From Megasphaera sp. MJR8396C (GTDB lineage: Bacteria > Bacillota > Negativicutes > Veillonellales > Megasphaeraceae), in contig NZ_KQ958172.1 of assembly GCF_001546855.1 (NCBI RefSeq), positions 1-53,297 on the forward strand: a stretch of DNA of 53,297 bases, written 5' to 3'. The notes under the pieces were generated by a model. It was not told the origin of the DNA. It did not search any database and saw nothing but the letters and a program-made list of their open reading frames with translations. Both the position numbers and the translations under genes were made by a program. Each line of letters opens with the position of its first letter. Position 1 is the stretch's first letter. Positions 22,631 through 32,030 of the stretch are shown here, piece after piece.

Positions 22631-25219
22631 TTATGCTTTGTGCTCACCAATGGGAGTGAAGGTAAAATCCGTTCCGTCAAAGCCGATGGCAACCGTATCG
22701 CCTTCGCGAATGGTGCCGGCAATGATGCTGCGGCTCAACGACGTTTCGACGGTGTGGGTGATGAGGCGGCGCAGGGGACGGGCACCGAACTGGGGATCGA
22801 ATCCCTTGTCGGCCAATTCCTGCAGGGCTTCATCGGTCCAGGTGAGTTTAATCTTGATTTGTTTTTCCAGACGCTGACCGAGGCGTTCCAAGAGGATAGC
22901 CGCGATATTACGTACCTGGTCTTTTTGCAAGGCCTTGAAGACGACGATGTCGTCGACACGGTTGAGGAATTCCGGACGGAAGTACTGTTTGAGCAGGTCG
23001 CGGACTTTCTGGTTGGCCTGTTCGTAGTCCGGTGTTTCCAAAATTTCATGAGAGCCCAGGTTACTGGTCATGATGATGATGGTGTTCTTGAAGTTGACGA
23101 CGCGGCCCTTGCCGTCGGTCAGGCGGCCGTCATCGAGAATCTGTAAGAGGACGTTGAAGATGTCGGGATGAGCCTTTTCGATTTCGTCGAGGAGGATGAC
23201 GCTGTACGGACGGCGACGGACGGCTTCCGTGAGCTGACCACCTTCGTCATAGCCGACGTATCCCGGAGGCGCCCCGATCAGGCGCGAGACGGTGTGCTTT
23301 TCCATGTATTCCGACATGTCGATGCGGATGATGTTCCGTTCATCATCGAAGAGGGCTTCGGCCAGGGTCTTGGCAAGTTCTGTTTTGCCGACGCCGGTCG
23401 GTCCCAGGAAGATGAAGGAACCGATAGGACGGTTCGGGTCTTTGATGCCGGCACGGGCGCGGATGATGGCGTCGCTGACGACGCTGACGGCTTCGTCCTG
23501 ACCGACGACGCGTTCATGGAGCGTTTCGTCGAGGTGGAGCAGTTTTTCCCGTTCGCCGGTCATCATCTTGGTGACGGGAATCCCCGTCCAGCGGCTGACG
23601 ACTTGGGCGATGTCTTCTTCGCCGACTTCTTCTTTGAGGAGCTGCGAATCTTGCTGCTGGTTGATATGTGCTTCCTGTTCCGCCAGCTGTTTTTCCAGTT
23701 CCGGCAGTTTGCCGTACTTCAGTTCCGAGGCCTTGGCCAAGTCGTAGTTGCGTTCGGCCTGAGCCATTTCGCCTTTGACGGCGTCGATTTCTTTTTTCAG
23801 TTCCTGGGTGTGCAGGATGGACTGTTTTTCCGTATCCCACTGGGATTTGAGTTGGTTTTCTTTTTCCTTTAATTCATCCTTCATGGCCGTGATCTTAGCC
23901 AGTCGTTCTTTGGAAGCGTCATCCGTTTCCTTGGTGAGGGACTGTTCTTCGATTTCGAGCTGCATGATCTTATGGCTCAATTCGTCGATGGGTGTCGGCA
24001 TGGATTCGATTTCCGTGCGCAGTTTGGCGGCGGCTTCGTCGACGAGGTCGATGGCCTTATCGGGCAGGAAGCGGTCGGAGATGTAACGGTCCGAGAGGAC
24101 AGCAGCGGCGACCAGAGCCTTATCGCGGATGCGGACGCCGTGATGGACTTCGTAGCGTTCTTTCAGGCCGCGGAGAATGGTGATCGTATCTTCTACCGAC
24201 GGCTGGTCAACCATGACCGGCTGGAAACGGCGTTCGAGGGCGGCGTCTTTTTCGATGTATTTCTGGTATTCGTTGAGGGTCGTAGCCCCGATGCAGCGCA
24301 GGTCGCCGCGGGCCAGCATCGGTTTTAAGATGTTGCCGGCATCCATAGAGCCTTCGGATGCGCCGGCGCCGACGACGGTGTGGATTTCATCGATGAAGAG
24401 GAGAATCTGACCGTCCGATTTGGCGATTTCATTGAGGACTGATTTCAGTCGTTCTTCGAATTCGCCGCGGTATTTGGCCCCGGCAATGAGGGAGCCCATG
24501 TCGAGGGAGTAGAGGGTCTTGTTCTTCAGCGATTCCGGAATGTCGCCGCTGACGATGCGGCGGGCCAAACCTTCGACGATGGCCGTTTTGCCGACGCCTG
24601 GTTCACCGATGAGGACCGGGTTGTTCTTGCGGCGCCGCGACAGGATTTCGATGGTACGGCGGATTTCGTCGTCACGGCCGATGACCGGGTCGAGCTTGTT
24701 CTGGCGGGCGGCTGCCGTCAGGTCGCGCCCGTATTTTTCGAGAGCCTTGTAGTTGCCTTCCGGGTTGTCGGTATTGACGTTGGCCTTGCGGTTGGCTTTG
24801 ATGGTGCTCATGATCTTGTCCTGGTGCAGGCCGAATTCACGGCACAGTTCCTGGACATCGGAGCTGCTTTCGCTGACGATCCCGAGGAGTAGGTGTTCCG
24901 TGCTGATGTAGTCATCATGCATAGAGTCGGCTAATTGCTGGGCTTTACCGATGACCCGGACCATTTCCGTCGACATCGACATCTGGCTCGAGCCCTGGAC
25001 GGACGGAATCTTTTTCAACAGCTGTTCCAACCGTGCCTGGAGCATGGGGACGTCGGTCTGACATTCCGTAAGGATGGTGCTCAGCAGGCCTTCGGGCTCT
25101 TTGAGCAGGCCCATGAGCATGTGGACCGAGGAGATTTCTTGGTTATAATGGAGGGCGGCAATCTGCTGGGCAGACTGGAAGGCTTCCATGACTTTCTGTG
25201 TATATTTTTCGTTTCCCAT
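22631..25219 (-). CDS. clpB: Chaperone ClpB (Hsp100 disaggregase)
   Basis: An 862-residue AAA+ disaggregase. The N-terminal Clp repeat domain (residues 1-145) is followed by AAA-1 with Walker A GEPGVGKT (205-212) and Walker [10 protein letters not shown] long coiled-coil M domain (about 410-520, with [21 protein letters not shown]) follows, then AAA-2 with GPTGVGKT and [14 protein letters not shown], and the C-terminal domain. The M domain identifies ClpB rather than ClpA or ClpC. It acts with DnaK to rescue aggregated proteins after heat or stress. The start at 25219 has AAGGAGG upstream. The promoter region holds three phased GTCAA repeats. No ctsR, hrcA or dnaK gene is adjacent. Confidence 0.96.
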   Translation of the reverse strand: MGNEKYTQKVMEAFQSAQQIAALHYNQEISSVHMLMGLLKEPEGLLSTILTECQTDVPMLQARLEQLLKKIPSVQGSSQMSMSTEMVRVIGKAQQLADSMHDDYISTEHLLLGIVSESSSDVQELCREFGLHQDKIMSTIKANRKANVNTDNPEGNYKALEKYGRDLTAAARQNKLDPVIGRDDEIRRTIEILSRRRKNNPVLIGEPGVGKTAIVEGLARRIVSGDIPESLKNKTLYSLDMGSLIAGAKYRGEFEERLKSVLNEIAKSDGQILLFIDEIHTVVGAGASEGSMDAGNILKPMLARGDLRCIGATTLNEYQKYIEKDAALERRFQPVMVDQPSVEDTITILRGLKERYEVHHGVRIRDKALVAAAVLSDRYISDRFLPDKAIDLVDEAAAKLRTEIESMPTPIDELSHKIMQLEIEEQSLTKETDDASKERLAKITAMKDELKEKENQLKSQWDTEKQSILHTQELKKEIDAVKGEMAQAERNYDLAKASELKYGKLPELEKQLAEQEAHINQQQDSQLLKEEVGEEDIAQVVSRWTGIPVTKMMTGEREKLLHLDETLHERVVGQDEAVSVVSDAIIRARAGIKDPNRPIGSFIFLGPTGVGKTELAKTLAEALFDDERNIIRIDMSEYMEKHTVSRLIGAPPGYVGYDEGGQLTEAVRRRPYSVILLDEIEKAHPDIFNVLLQILDDGRLTDGKGRVVNFKNTIIIMTSNLGSHEILETPDYEQANQKVRDLLKQYFRPEFLNRVDDIVVFKALQKDQVRNIAAILLERLGQRLEKQIKIKLTWTDEALQELADKGFDPQFGARPLRRLITHTVETSLSRSIIAGTIREGDTVAIGFDGTDFTFTPIGEHKA

Positions 25220-25285
25220 AAGTAAGACCTCCTTATTATGGCGATTGTATTCAGGATTAGGAGCTTTTCGCTAGCTTCTAGTATC

Positions 25286-25321
25286 ATTATAGCTGTAAAA
25301 GTCAAAAAGTCAATATGTCAA
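25286..25321 (-). promoter_or_regulatory. clpB promoter with three 8-base phased GTCAA repeats
   Basis: On the minus strand the -10 TATAAT is at 25286-25291. GTCAA on the plus strand occurs at 25301, 25309 and 25317, exactly 8 bases apart; the middle copy supplies a TTGACT -35 with a 16-base spacer. CtsR operators have a similar GGTCAAA half-site but a 10-base period, so this is not a standard CtsR box. Confidence 0.65.
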
Positions 25322-25357
25322 AAAGAAAAATTTGTAAATGTTTCGGAAAAGACGTTG

Positions 25358-25386
25358 TTGACAGCCTTCGGCCTTTCCCCTACAAT
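25358..25386 (+). promoter_or_regulatory. Promoter of the Sel1-repeat gene
   Basis: TTGACA (25358-25363), 17-base spacer, TACAAT (25381-25386). The spacer includes a short GC-rich dyad, GCCTTCGGC. Confidence 0.8.
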
Positions 25387-25441
25387 CGAGGCAGTATAAT
25401 GATGGCCCTTCCTCATGGGGGGCGATGAAAGGAGTCCGACG

Positions 25442-26248
25442 ATGGACGAAAGAGAACGATTGGCTTTTAGCGGTGATGCGGCTGCTCAATGTGCCATGGG
25501 AGACGATTATTTCTTTGAAGCTTTTGACGCCGATATAGAAGATAAAGATGATTTATATAAGAAGGCTTTTTATTGGTACCGCCGTTCGGCCAAGGGCGGT
25601 CATGCCGCTGGCCAATATAACCTGGGCTATCAGTATGAGTATGGCTTGGGGACGGAGCGCGACATAAAGCAGGCTGTTTCCTGGTACGGTGCAGCTGCCA
25701 GCCAAGGCTATGGAGCGGCCGAAAATAATTTAGGTCACCTGTATGAAGTGGGGGACGATCTCCCTCAGGATTACGAAAAGGCCTTGTATTGGTACCGAAG
25801 GGCGGCCGACCACGGCGACAGCGACGGCCAGTGCAATACGGCCATCATGTATCAGTTCGGCTATACCGGCGAGCCTGATTATGAAAAAGCCGCCTCTTGG
25901 TATGCCAAAGCGGCGGCTCAGGGAAACGTCATCGCTGAAAACAATCTCGGCTATCTCTATGAAAAGGGCTACGGAGTCCGGCAAGATTGGGAACTGGCCG
26001 CGCACTGGTATTATGAAGCGGCCATGGCTGGTGACGGTCCGGCTCAGAACAATTTGGGCGTCCTCTACCGTGACGGTCACGGCGTCGCCCATGATGCCAT
26101 TCAGGCTGCCTATTGGTTTGCCCAGTCGGCGGCGTCAGGCTATAAAGAGGGCATGAAAAATTACGCCACCGCCCTGGAAACAGGCGATGGCGTAGAGTTG
26201 GATCGTGATGAAGCTGCGTATTGGCGCAACCAAAGTTACGAGGATTAA
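25442..26248 (+). CDS. Sel1-like repeat protein
   Basis: A 268-residue protein with no signal peptide, made of about six Sel1-like tetratricopeptide repeats of 36 residues: AFYWYRRSAKGGHAAGQYNLGYQY, then similar units ending YEYGLG, YEVGDD, YEKGYG and YRDGHG. Such repeats form a protein-binding solenoid; partner and role are unknown. ATG 25442 is preferred to a start at 25415 because AAGGAG lies eight bases upstream. Its last codons overlap the 3' end of the convergent gltS by four bases. Cytoplasmic location is likely. Confidence 0.88.
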   Translation: MDERERLAFSGDAAAQCAMGDDYFFEAFDADIEDKDDLYKKAFYWYRRSAKGGHAAGQYNLGYQYEYGLGTERDIKQAVSWYGAAASQGYGAAENNLGHLYEVGDDLPQDYEKALYWYRRAADHGDSDGQCNTAIMYQFGYTGEPDYEKAASWYAKAAAQGNVIAENNLGYLYEKGYGVRQDWELAAHWYYEAAMAGDGPAQNNLGVLYRDGHGVAHDAIQAAYWFAQSAASGYKEGMKNYATALETGDGVELDRDEAAYWRNQSYED

Positions 26249-27507
26249 TGAAGTAAATTGATGAATATCGTAATGATCGTGGCGTTGACCGGGTCGATGA
26301 TCAAGGAGCCGATGAGCGGGATGACGAAGAAAGCCGTCGGTGCCGGACCGAAGATTTCTGTCATGGCCGTCATGTTGGCGATAGCGTTTGGCGTAGCGCC
26401 CAAGCCGAAGCCGCAGACACCGCTGGTCATGACGGCCGCTTCGTAATCGCGGCCCATGATGCGGAAGACGACGAAGTAGGCGAAGATGGCCATGAACAAG
26501 GCCTGGCTGAGGAGCATGACGACCAAGGGTACGGCAAGGTCGGCCAGCTGCCAGAGTTTGAGGCTCATGAGGACGCAGGTCAAGAAGACGGTCAGGCTGA
26601 GGTTGCCGAGGACTTCGCTTTCATGCTGGTAGACTTTGAAGCTGTGGGTGAAGTCGGCGATGTTGCGGATGACGGCAGCGACGATCATGGAGCCGATGTA
26701 GCCCGGGAAGACGAGGCCGATGCTGCTGAAGAAGCCGCTGACCAGGGTGCCGAGGCCCATGGCCAGAAAGAGGTGGGCCATGGCGTTCATGAAGCGGTAG
26801 TTATCGATGGTCTGGCCGATTTTATTTTCGATTTTGATGGCGTTTTCAGCCCGTTCCTTATCGCCGGCTACGGCTTTTAAACGGGAGACGGCGTCGGCGC
26901 TGGCCGAAGGGTCGAAACGTTCCGTTTCCGCCGAGCTGACCAGGTGGTGTTTATGAATCAGTGCTTCCCCAATCGGGCCGCCGATGACGCCGCCGGCGAC
27001 GAGACCAAAGGTTGCTGCGGCGACGGAAATGGTGACGCCACTGTCAAGGCCGATGCTTTCCAGCAAAGGACCGAAGGCAGCTGCCGTGCCGTGACCGCCG
27101 ACCATGGGAATCGAGCCCGTTGCCAGCCCCATGAGGGAATTGAGGTCAAAGGCCGTTGCCAGGCCTGCGCCGATGATGTTTTGGCAGACGATGAGGATCG
27201 TCGTGACGATGGCCATTTTAAAGACCATGACCCCGCCTCGTTTGATGAGGCTGATGCTGGCCGTGTAGCCAACGCTGGTGAAAAAGAGCATCATACAGAT
27301 GTTTTGCATAATCGTATCCTGCTCGTACTGCCAGAGACCCTGAGTATATAGGATGCAGTTGATGATAGCGAATAAAATGCCTCCGACGACCGGAGCGGGG
27401 ATACAGTACTTACGCAGGACGTCGAACTTGGCCCGCAAGAATACGCCGGTGTAGTAAACGACAATCGCTGCGGCCAGTGTTTGATAAATATTAAGATTTA
27501 CAGCCAC
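26245..27507 (-). CDS. gltS: Sodium/glutamate symporter GltS
   Basis: A 420-residue membrane carrier of the ESS/GltS family that takes up glutamate with sodium. It has ten or more hydrophobic segments in two halves, with the glycine-rich reentrant loops GSIPMVGGHGTAAAFGPLL (about 130-150) and SGVCGFGLGATPNAIANMTA in the C-terminal half, the family signatures. The N-terminus MAVNLNIYQTLAAAIVVYYTG is typical, and length is close to E. coli GltS (401). A ribosome site (AAGGGGG) lies before the ATG at 27507. It is monocistronic and ends by overlapping the convergent Sel1 gene, so their transcripts collide. Confidence 0.92.
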   Translation of the reverse strand: MAVNLNIYQTLAAAIVVYYTGVFLRAKFDVLRKYCIPAPVVGGILFAIINCILYTQGLWQYEQDTIMQNICMMLFFTSVGYTASISLIKRGGVMVFKMAIVTTILIVCQNIIGAGLATAFDLNSLMGLATGSIPMVGGHGTAAAFGPLLESIGLDSGVTISVAAATFGLVAGGVIGGPIGEALIHKHHLVSSAETERFDPSASADAVSRLKAVAGDKERAENAIKIENKIGQTIDNYRFMNAMAHLFLAMGLGTLVSGFFSSIGLVFPGYIGSMIVAAVIRNIADFTHSFKVYQHESEVLGNLSLTVFLTCVLMSLKLWQLADLAVPLVVMLLSQALFMAIFAYFVVFRIMGRDYEAAVMTSGVCGFGLGATPNAIANMTAMTEIFGPAPTAFFVIPLIGSLIIDPVNATIITIFINLLH

Positions 27508-27641
27508 AAATAAGCCCCCTTCATATTTTATCGATTTTTGATGAAATCGACGAAATAGGTTATGGAAAAATAAAAAATACAGTACTTATGATAGCAGATT
27601 TTGGGCTGTAAAACAAATATATGGATAAAAATAAATCGATA

Positions 27642-28853
27642 TTACCCTTGGCGATTCTCCTGGGGGAGATAGCGCGGCGACGTGTAATAGTCGCTGTGCC
27701 CTTTTCGGCAGGAAGCGCTGCGAAAACAGAGGGCCTGAATGTCATTGGCCCGGATATCGAGGTCGAGCTGGGCCTGTCCTAAGGGGGACAGGATTTTTTT
27801 GTCCTGCGCCGCTTTGGTTATGATGGGGAAGGACCCTTTTATTTCCTTTAAGAAGGCGGCGCCGCGTTCATTGAAGGCCAGGATGCGCCCGTACTGAGGG
27901 CCTTCGCGGTAAGACTTGTCGAAGAAATCTTGTGACGGCTGCAGCACCGTGTAAGCTCCCATGCGGCACAGGCGGCTGAAGGCGTAGCGTTTGGTCTTGA
28001 CCGAGAACAGGGCTTCGTCATAGGTCGGAAGCGTCGAAAAGGCCCGGTGCCAGCGGTTTTCAAGGCCTTCGGTGAAGGCCGGCAGGCGGCGGAGTCGTTC
28101 CGGTGTCATGAGGCGCCCCTGGAGGCTGACGAAATCGCCGTAGCGGCCGTAATCGGTACAGGCCCCGGTTTTCAGTAAGGCTTCGATGTCACCGCGGCTG
28201 GCCGAGGGCAGATAGGCTGCGGATTTGGGCGAAAAGCCTTTTTCCAGTTCCCGGCGGAGGGCTGAGGCACTGGTAAAGGGCTGATCGAAGCCGGTTTCGG
28301 CGTGGCTCCCCGTGCGGGGAATGGTCAGCAGGGACAAGGGCGACGGCAGATGTAGGATGGCTTTGGCATATTCAAGGGCCAAGAGGGCGTTGGGCTGTTC
28401 TAAAAGAGAGGCCAGCTCCGGCAGGGCCTTGGCCAGGTCTTCTGTTTGGTTGCGGCCGGCCGTCGCCGTCTTTATCGATTCGCCGGACGAGAGACTTAAC
28501 GCGGTCTTGGCCAAGCGGAGAAAATCGTTGGCCGTCCCTGTTTCGACGCCGCAGGCCAGGCTGTTACAACTAAGGCGGCTGGCCAATCGGACGCCGCCGG
28601 CGGCAAAGCCTGCGGCACTCGAGAGGGCATAGACGGCGGGCAGTTCAAAGACGGCGTCGGCTCCACTACCGACGGCCCAGGCGGCGCGGTGCCATTTGTC
28701 AAAGAGGGCCGGTTCACCGCGCTGGACGAAGGCGCCGCTCATGAGGACGATGATGGCCGCATCGGAAGGGCGCTGGCGGCGGATTTCCGACAACAAGTAG
28801 GCGTGGCCGGTGTGAAAGGGATTAAATTCGGCGATGACGGCAATGGCTTCCAT
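27642..28853 (-). CDS. tmcAL: tRNA(Met) cytidine acetate ligase TmcAL (YlbM family)
   Basis: A 403-residue nucleotidyltransferase-like protein with the N-terminal signature AEFNPFHTGH (residues 8-17) and VLMSGAFVQRGEPALFDKW, then ELPAVYALSSA. The family makes N4-acetylcytidine at the wobble position of elongator tRNA(Met) from acetate and ATP. Use of acetate fits its place close to acetate kinase, though on the other strand. Start at 28853 has AAAGGAG upstream; a 64-codon extension to 29045 is rejected because it lacks a ribosome site and covers promoter-like DNA. Length is normal for the family (about 390-430). Confidence 0.92.
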   Translation of the reverse strand: MEAIAVIAEFNPFHTGHAYLLSEIRRQRPSDAAIIVLMSGAFVQRGEPALFDKWHRAAWAVGSGADAVFELPAVYALSSAAGFAAGGVRLASRLSCNSLACGVETGTANDFLRLAKTALSLSSGESIKTATAGRNQTEDLAKALPELASLLEQPNALLALEYAKAILHLPSPLSLLTIPRTGSHAETGFDQPFTSASALRRELEKGFSPKSAAYLPSASRGDIEALLKTGACTDYGRYGDFVSLQGRLMTPERLRRLPAFTEGLENRWHRAFSTLPTYDEALFSVKTKRYAFSRLCRMGAYTVLQPSQDFFDKSYREGPQYGRILAFNERGAAFLKEIKGSFPIITKAAQDKKILSPLGQAQLDLDIRANDIQALCFRSASCRKGHSDYYTSPRYLPQENRQG

Positions 28854-29084
28854 GGCAGTCTCCTTTATGTTCATAATTTCACAATATCTGTATCGAACGG
28901 GGCCGCAATCAGTGGTGCTGCGGCATGAAACAGGCCGTGTGTCACGATATAAGTTGTTTATAAGTATACGTAAGGTAAAGGAAATCGTCAATGCAGGCCA
29001 GCCATTCTTTTTGGCTGTTTGAGGGGATAGCCAAAGTATTTCCAATTCCTGCTTTTTTTAGATGACGCTATAAGGCTTTTATGC

Positions 29085-29090
29085 TATAAT
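29085..29090 (+). promoter_or_regulatory. -10 element of the lipoprotein-ackA promoter
   Basis: TATAAT at 29085-29090, with ATGACG 17 bases upstream as a partial -35. It lies about 35 bases before the lipoprotein start. Confidence 0.6.
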
Positions 29091-29126
29091 GAACCTAGTC
29101 TGTAGAAAGCATAAATAGGTGATTGT

Positions 29127-29663
29127 ATGAAGGGATTGAAAGGACTTGCAGCTGCAGCGATGGTCTCAGCTGCCGTATTGTTAGCCGGCTGTGGCAGCAA
29201 TACGATGCTTGAAGAATACAGTTTCGGCTATGTCCAGTTAAAAGCCGGAAATTCGGAAGTGTACGTCATGACCCCGTTTGACCTGGCACACGTGAACCGC
29301 CAGGACGGTGAAGGCATGATGTATATTAACAATGACAAACACATCAATGTCGTCGCTGTTTCTGAAACAGCCGGCGAAACGACGCCTGTTGCCATGGCTG
29401 ACAAATACGTTGCCATGCTGAAACAGACACCGGATGTATCTGATCTGCAAACGAAGATTACCGAAGCCGAAGAGAGCGGACGCAAGGCTACTGTCGTCGA
29501 CGCCTCCTATACGGAGCCTTTGAACGGCCAGCCGGCGAAGCTCACCGTGCGGAGTTTCTTCTTTGAAGATAACGGCCAGATCTGGCACGTCATGTACATG
29601 TACAAAGACGGCGATGAACTGGCGAAGGAAGTAGTTGACCACGTATTTGGCCAGCTAAAGTAA
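29127..29663 (+). CDS. Small lipoprotein of unknown function
   Basis: A 178-residue protein with a lipoprotein signal peptide: MKGLKGL, a hydrophobic stretch, and the lipobox LLAGC with the acylated Cys22. The mature part is hydrophilic with mixed strands (VYVMTPFDLAHVN, KHINVVAVSET, KLTVRSFFFEDNGQIWHVMYMYK) and no recognised domain. The +2 residue is Gly. The gene lies 31 bases before ackA on the same strand and probably shares its transcript. It might respond to stress or act in the envelope, but nothing in the sequence fixes a role. Confidence 0.8.
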   Translation: MKGLKGLAAAAMVSAAVLLAGCGSNTMLEEYSFGYVQLKAGNSEVYVMTPFDLAHVNRQDGEGMMYINNDKHINVVAVSETAGETTPVAMADKYVAMLKQTPDVSDLQTKITEAEESGRKATVVDASYTEPLNGQPAKLTVRSFFFEDNGQIWHVMYMYKDGDELAKEVVDHVFGQLK

Positions 29664-29694
29664 TTTTAAAACACACGAAAGAGGGTAAAATTTC

Positions 29695-30891
29695 ATGATC
29701 GTATTGGTTGTAAACTGCGGAAGCTCATCTTTGAAGTATCAGCTCGTCAACATGGATAATGAAGAAGTAATGGCAAAAGGCCTGGTCGAAAAAATCGGCC
29801 TTCCCGATTCGCAGCTGACCCACAAATGGAATGGCCAGAAAAAGGAAATCCAGCAGTCCATTCCGGATCACAACGTAGCCGTCAAGCTCGTTCTCGACAT
29901 CTTGACCGACGCTGAATGCGGCGTCATCAAATCGATGGATGCTATCGACGCTGTCGGCCACCGCGTCGTCCATGGCGGTGAAGAATTTGCTGCTTCTACG
30001 CTCATTACGGACGAAGTCATGAAAGCCTTGGAAAAATGCTCGGCCATGGCTCCGCTTCACAATCCGCCGAACATCATCGGCATCAATGCCTGCAAGGCAA
30101 TTATGCCCGGCGTACCTCAGGTCGGCGTCTTCGATACGGCCTTCCATCAGACCATGCCGGCTAAAGCCTTCATGTACGGCCTCCCGTACGAACTCTATAA
30201 GGAAGATCATATCCGTCGTTACGGCTTCCACGGCACGAGCCATCGCTATGTTGCCGGTGAAGTCGCTAAAGTCATGGGCAAACCCGTTGAAGAACTGCGC
30301 ATCATCAACTGCCATCTCGGCAACGGCTCGTCCTTAGCTGCCATCAAATACGGTAAATGCGTCGACACGACGATGGGCTTTACGCCGCTGGCTGGCGTCC
30401 TCATGGGCACGCGCTGCGGTGATATCGACCCGGCTATCGTCCTCAACGTCATGGACAACCATAACCTTTCGACGAAAGATATGGACAAATTGATGAACAA
30501 ACAGTCCGGCGTCCTCGGTATCTCCGGCGTTTCCAGCGACTTCCGCGACCTCGGCAAAGCTGCCGAAGAAGGCAATGAACGGGCTCAGCTGGCTCTCGAT
30601 ATGTTCCACTACCAGGTCCGTAAGGAAATCGGTGCCTTTGCAGCTGCCATGGGCGGTGTCGATGTCATCACCTTTACGGCCGGCGTCGGCGAAAACGGCA
30701 TTGAAGACCGTGCAGCCATCGCATCGGGCCTCGAATACCTCGGCGCCAAACTCGATCCTCAGCGCAACGACGTCCGCGGCAAAGATGCTTTGATCAGCAC
30801 CGACGATTCGACGGTTAAGATGTATGTCATCCCGACGAATGAAGAAATCATGATTGCCCGTGATACGAAGGACATCGTATCCAAACAGTAA
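29695..30891 (+). CDS. ackA: Acetate kinase
   Basis: A 398-residue ASKHA-fold kinase interconverting acetyl phosphate plus ADP and acetate plus ATP, the energy-conserving end of acetate fermentation. The N-terminal signature [18 protein letters not shown] is complete, as are [21 protein letters not shown] (with the catalytic His region), [29 protein letters not shown] and [14 protein letters not shown]. Length is normal (about 400). No pta gene is in the window; acetyl-CoA would come from the PFOR encoded 2.5 kb downstream. The ribosome site is GAGGG before ATG 29695. It follows the lipoprotein gene closely. Confidence 0.97.
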   Translation: MIVLVVNCGSSSLKYQLVNMDNEEVMAKGLVEKIGLPDSQLTHKWNGQKKEIQQSIPDHNVAVKLVLDILTDAECGVIKSMDAIDAVGHRVVHGGEEFAASTLITDEVMKALEKCSAMAPLHNPPNIIGINACKAIMPGVPQVGVFDTAFHQTMPAKAFMYGLPYELYKEDHIRRYGFHGTSHRYVAGEVAKVMGKPVEELRIINCHLGNGSSLAAIKYGKCVDTTMGFTPLAGVLMGTRCGDIDPAIVLNVMDNHNLSTKDMDKLMNKQSGVLGISGVSSDFRDLGKAAEEGNERAQLALDMFHYQVRKEIGAFAAAMGGVDVITFTAGVGENGIEDRAAIASGLEYLGAKLDPQRNDVRGKDALISTDDSTVKMYVIPTNEEIMIARDTKDIVSKQ

Positions 30892-30915
30892 TACGCCTCA
30901 ATTGGAGTGAAGACC

Positions 30916-31602
30916 GTGAAATTATTATACTGGGATATTGACGGAACCTTATTGAATACCGGCCATGCCGGACTGAATGCCATTAAAGAAGTTCTCCACG
31001 ACTTAAAAGGGGAAGATACACCGGTGCCGAAGATCGATGCCGGCGGTCGGACGGACAACTATATTTGTCAGCAGCTGCTCTATAAATCGACAGGTGTCAT
31101 GCCGACCGATGAAGAAGTCTTCGCCTTTTGCCGGAACTATGAGCAAAAGCTTCTGAAATGGCTGAAGCGCAGGGCTCACGAAGGCGTCATCCTGCCCAAT
31201 GCAGCGGAAAATCTGGCATTCTTCCACGGGAGAGAAGGCTATCGCCAGCTCCTCCTGACGGGGAACAGCCGCGTCGGCGCCAGCCTGAAGATGGATTTCT
31301 TCGGCCTGTCTCAGTATTTTGATTTCGACCATTCCGGTTTTGCCTTCGACTACTATTATCGTGACGACCTGGCCCGCAATGCCCTGGCCATTGCCAGAAG
31401 GACTTGGGGCGATGACATCGAAGCCATGTACGTCATCGGCGATACGCCCCATGACATCCAGTGCGGGAAAGCCATTGGCGCCCGGACCATCAGTGTCGCC
31501 ACGGGCCGGCATTCCTACGATGATTTGGCCAAGTGCGAACCCTGGAAAATCATTCCGTCCCTTCCCGAACCGGAAGCCTTTGAAGCGCTTCTTGAAGCAT
31601 GA
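30916..31602 (+). CDS. HAD-family phosphatase
   Basis: A 228-residue HAD hydrolase with motif I DIDGTLL (Asp7 nucleophile, Asp9 acid/base), motif II LLTGNS, motif III Lys and motif IV VIGDTPHDIQCGKAIGA. The cap is helical (subclass I), as in phosphoglycolate phosphatase-like proteins. The substrate is unknown. GTG at 30916 is preferred since GGAG lies eight bases before it; GTG at 30907 is too close to that site. It follows ackA by 24 bases and ends at a strong terminator, so a lipoprotein-ackA-HAD operon is likely. Confidence 0.85.
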   Translation: MKLLYWDIDGTLLNTGHAGLNAIKEVLHDLKGEDTPVPKIDAGGRTDNYICQQLLYKSTGVMPTDEEVFAFCRNYEQKLLKWLKRRAHEGVILPNAAENLAFFHGREGYRQLLLTGNSRVGASLKMDFFGLSQYFDFDHSGFAFDYYYRDDLARNALAIARRTWGDDIEAMYVIGDTPHDIQCGKAIGARTISVATGRHSYDDLAKCEPWKIIPSLPEPEAFEALLEA

Positions 31603-31621
31603 TAAACTCCTTATAAAAAGG

Positions 31622-31660
31622 AAACCCAGACTCATCATATTGAGTCTGGGTTTTTTTTAG
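31622..31660 (+). terminator. Terminator of the ackA operon, overlapping the opposing gene end
   Basis: AAACCCAGACTCA (31622-31634) pairs with TGAGTCTGGGTTT (31641-31653), then a T run. It overlaps the last codons and stop of the leftward gene at 31635. Confidence 0.9.
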
Positions 31661-32030
31661 GTTCTTCGATGCGCCATGTGTTTTCAAGGACGCGGAAGTT
31701 CAGGGAATGCCATTTCTTTTCCATATCGTCTAAGGTGATCGATGCCGAATAGAGCAGGTTATTCTGCTTTTGAGCCTGCTTTTCCAGTTGAGAAATGCGG
31801 ACTCGTTGAAGGGCAACGGTCTGGGACAGAGCCAGAACCTGGACTTGCAGCACCAGGGTCCAGCCCAAGAGCAGGACCACGGCGGCCGTCATATATTTTT
31901 GACCTTTGGACAGGCCGTGCCAATTCGTTACGAGGCGGCGATACTGGCTCATGAACCAGGTCTTACCGACCTGTATCCGGCCTTTAAACGTACCGGCGGG
32001 CGAGGCGGGGCGCTGTCTTTTCCCGGCCAT
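31635..32030 (-). CDS. Small single-span membrane protein with coiled coil
   Basis: A 131-residue protein: a basic N-terminus (residues 1-46, KGRIQVGKTWFMSQYRRL), one membrane segment (about 47-66, MTAAVVLLLGWTLVLQVQVL), then a probable coiled coil (SQTVALQRVRISQLEKQAQKQ) and a short C-terminal part. The topology is type II, N-in. Size and layout recall FtsL/FtsB-type or septum-type helpers, but no family match is claimed. Its ATG overlaps the stop of the upstream LysR gene as TAATG, so the two are translationally coupled. The gene ends inside a bidirectional-looking terminator. Confidence 0.72.
   Translation of the reverse strand: MAGKRQRPASPAGTFKGRIQVGKTWFMSQYRRLVTNWHGLSKGQKYMTAAVVLLLGWTLVLQVQVLALSQTVALQRVRISQLEKQAQKQNNLLYSASITLDDMEKKWHSLNFRVLENTWRIEEPKKNPDSI

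Noticed and set aside
25286-25321. Standard CtsR operator at clpB
   Set aside because: The half-sites are spaced 8 bases apart, not 10 as in the CtsR consensus, and no GGTCAAA pair is present. Kept as a finding, not as a CtsR site.
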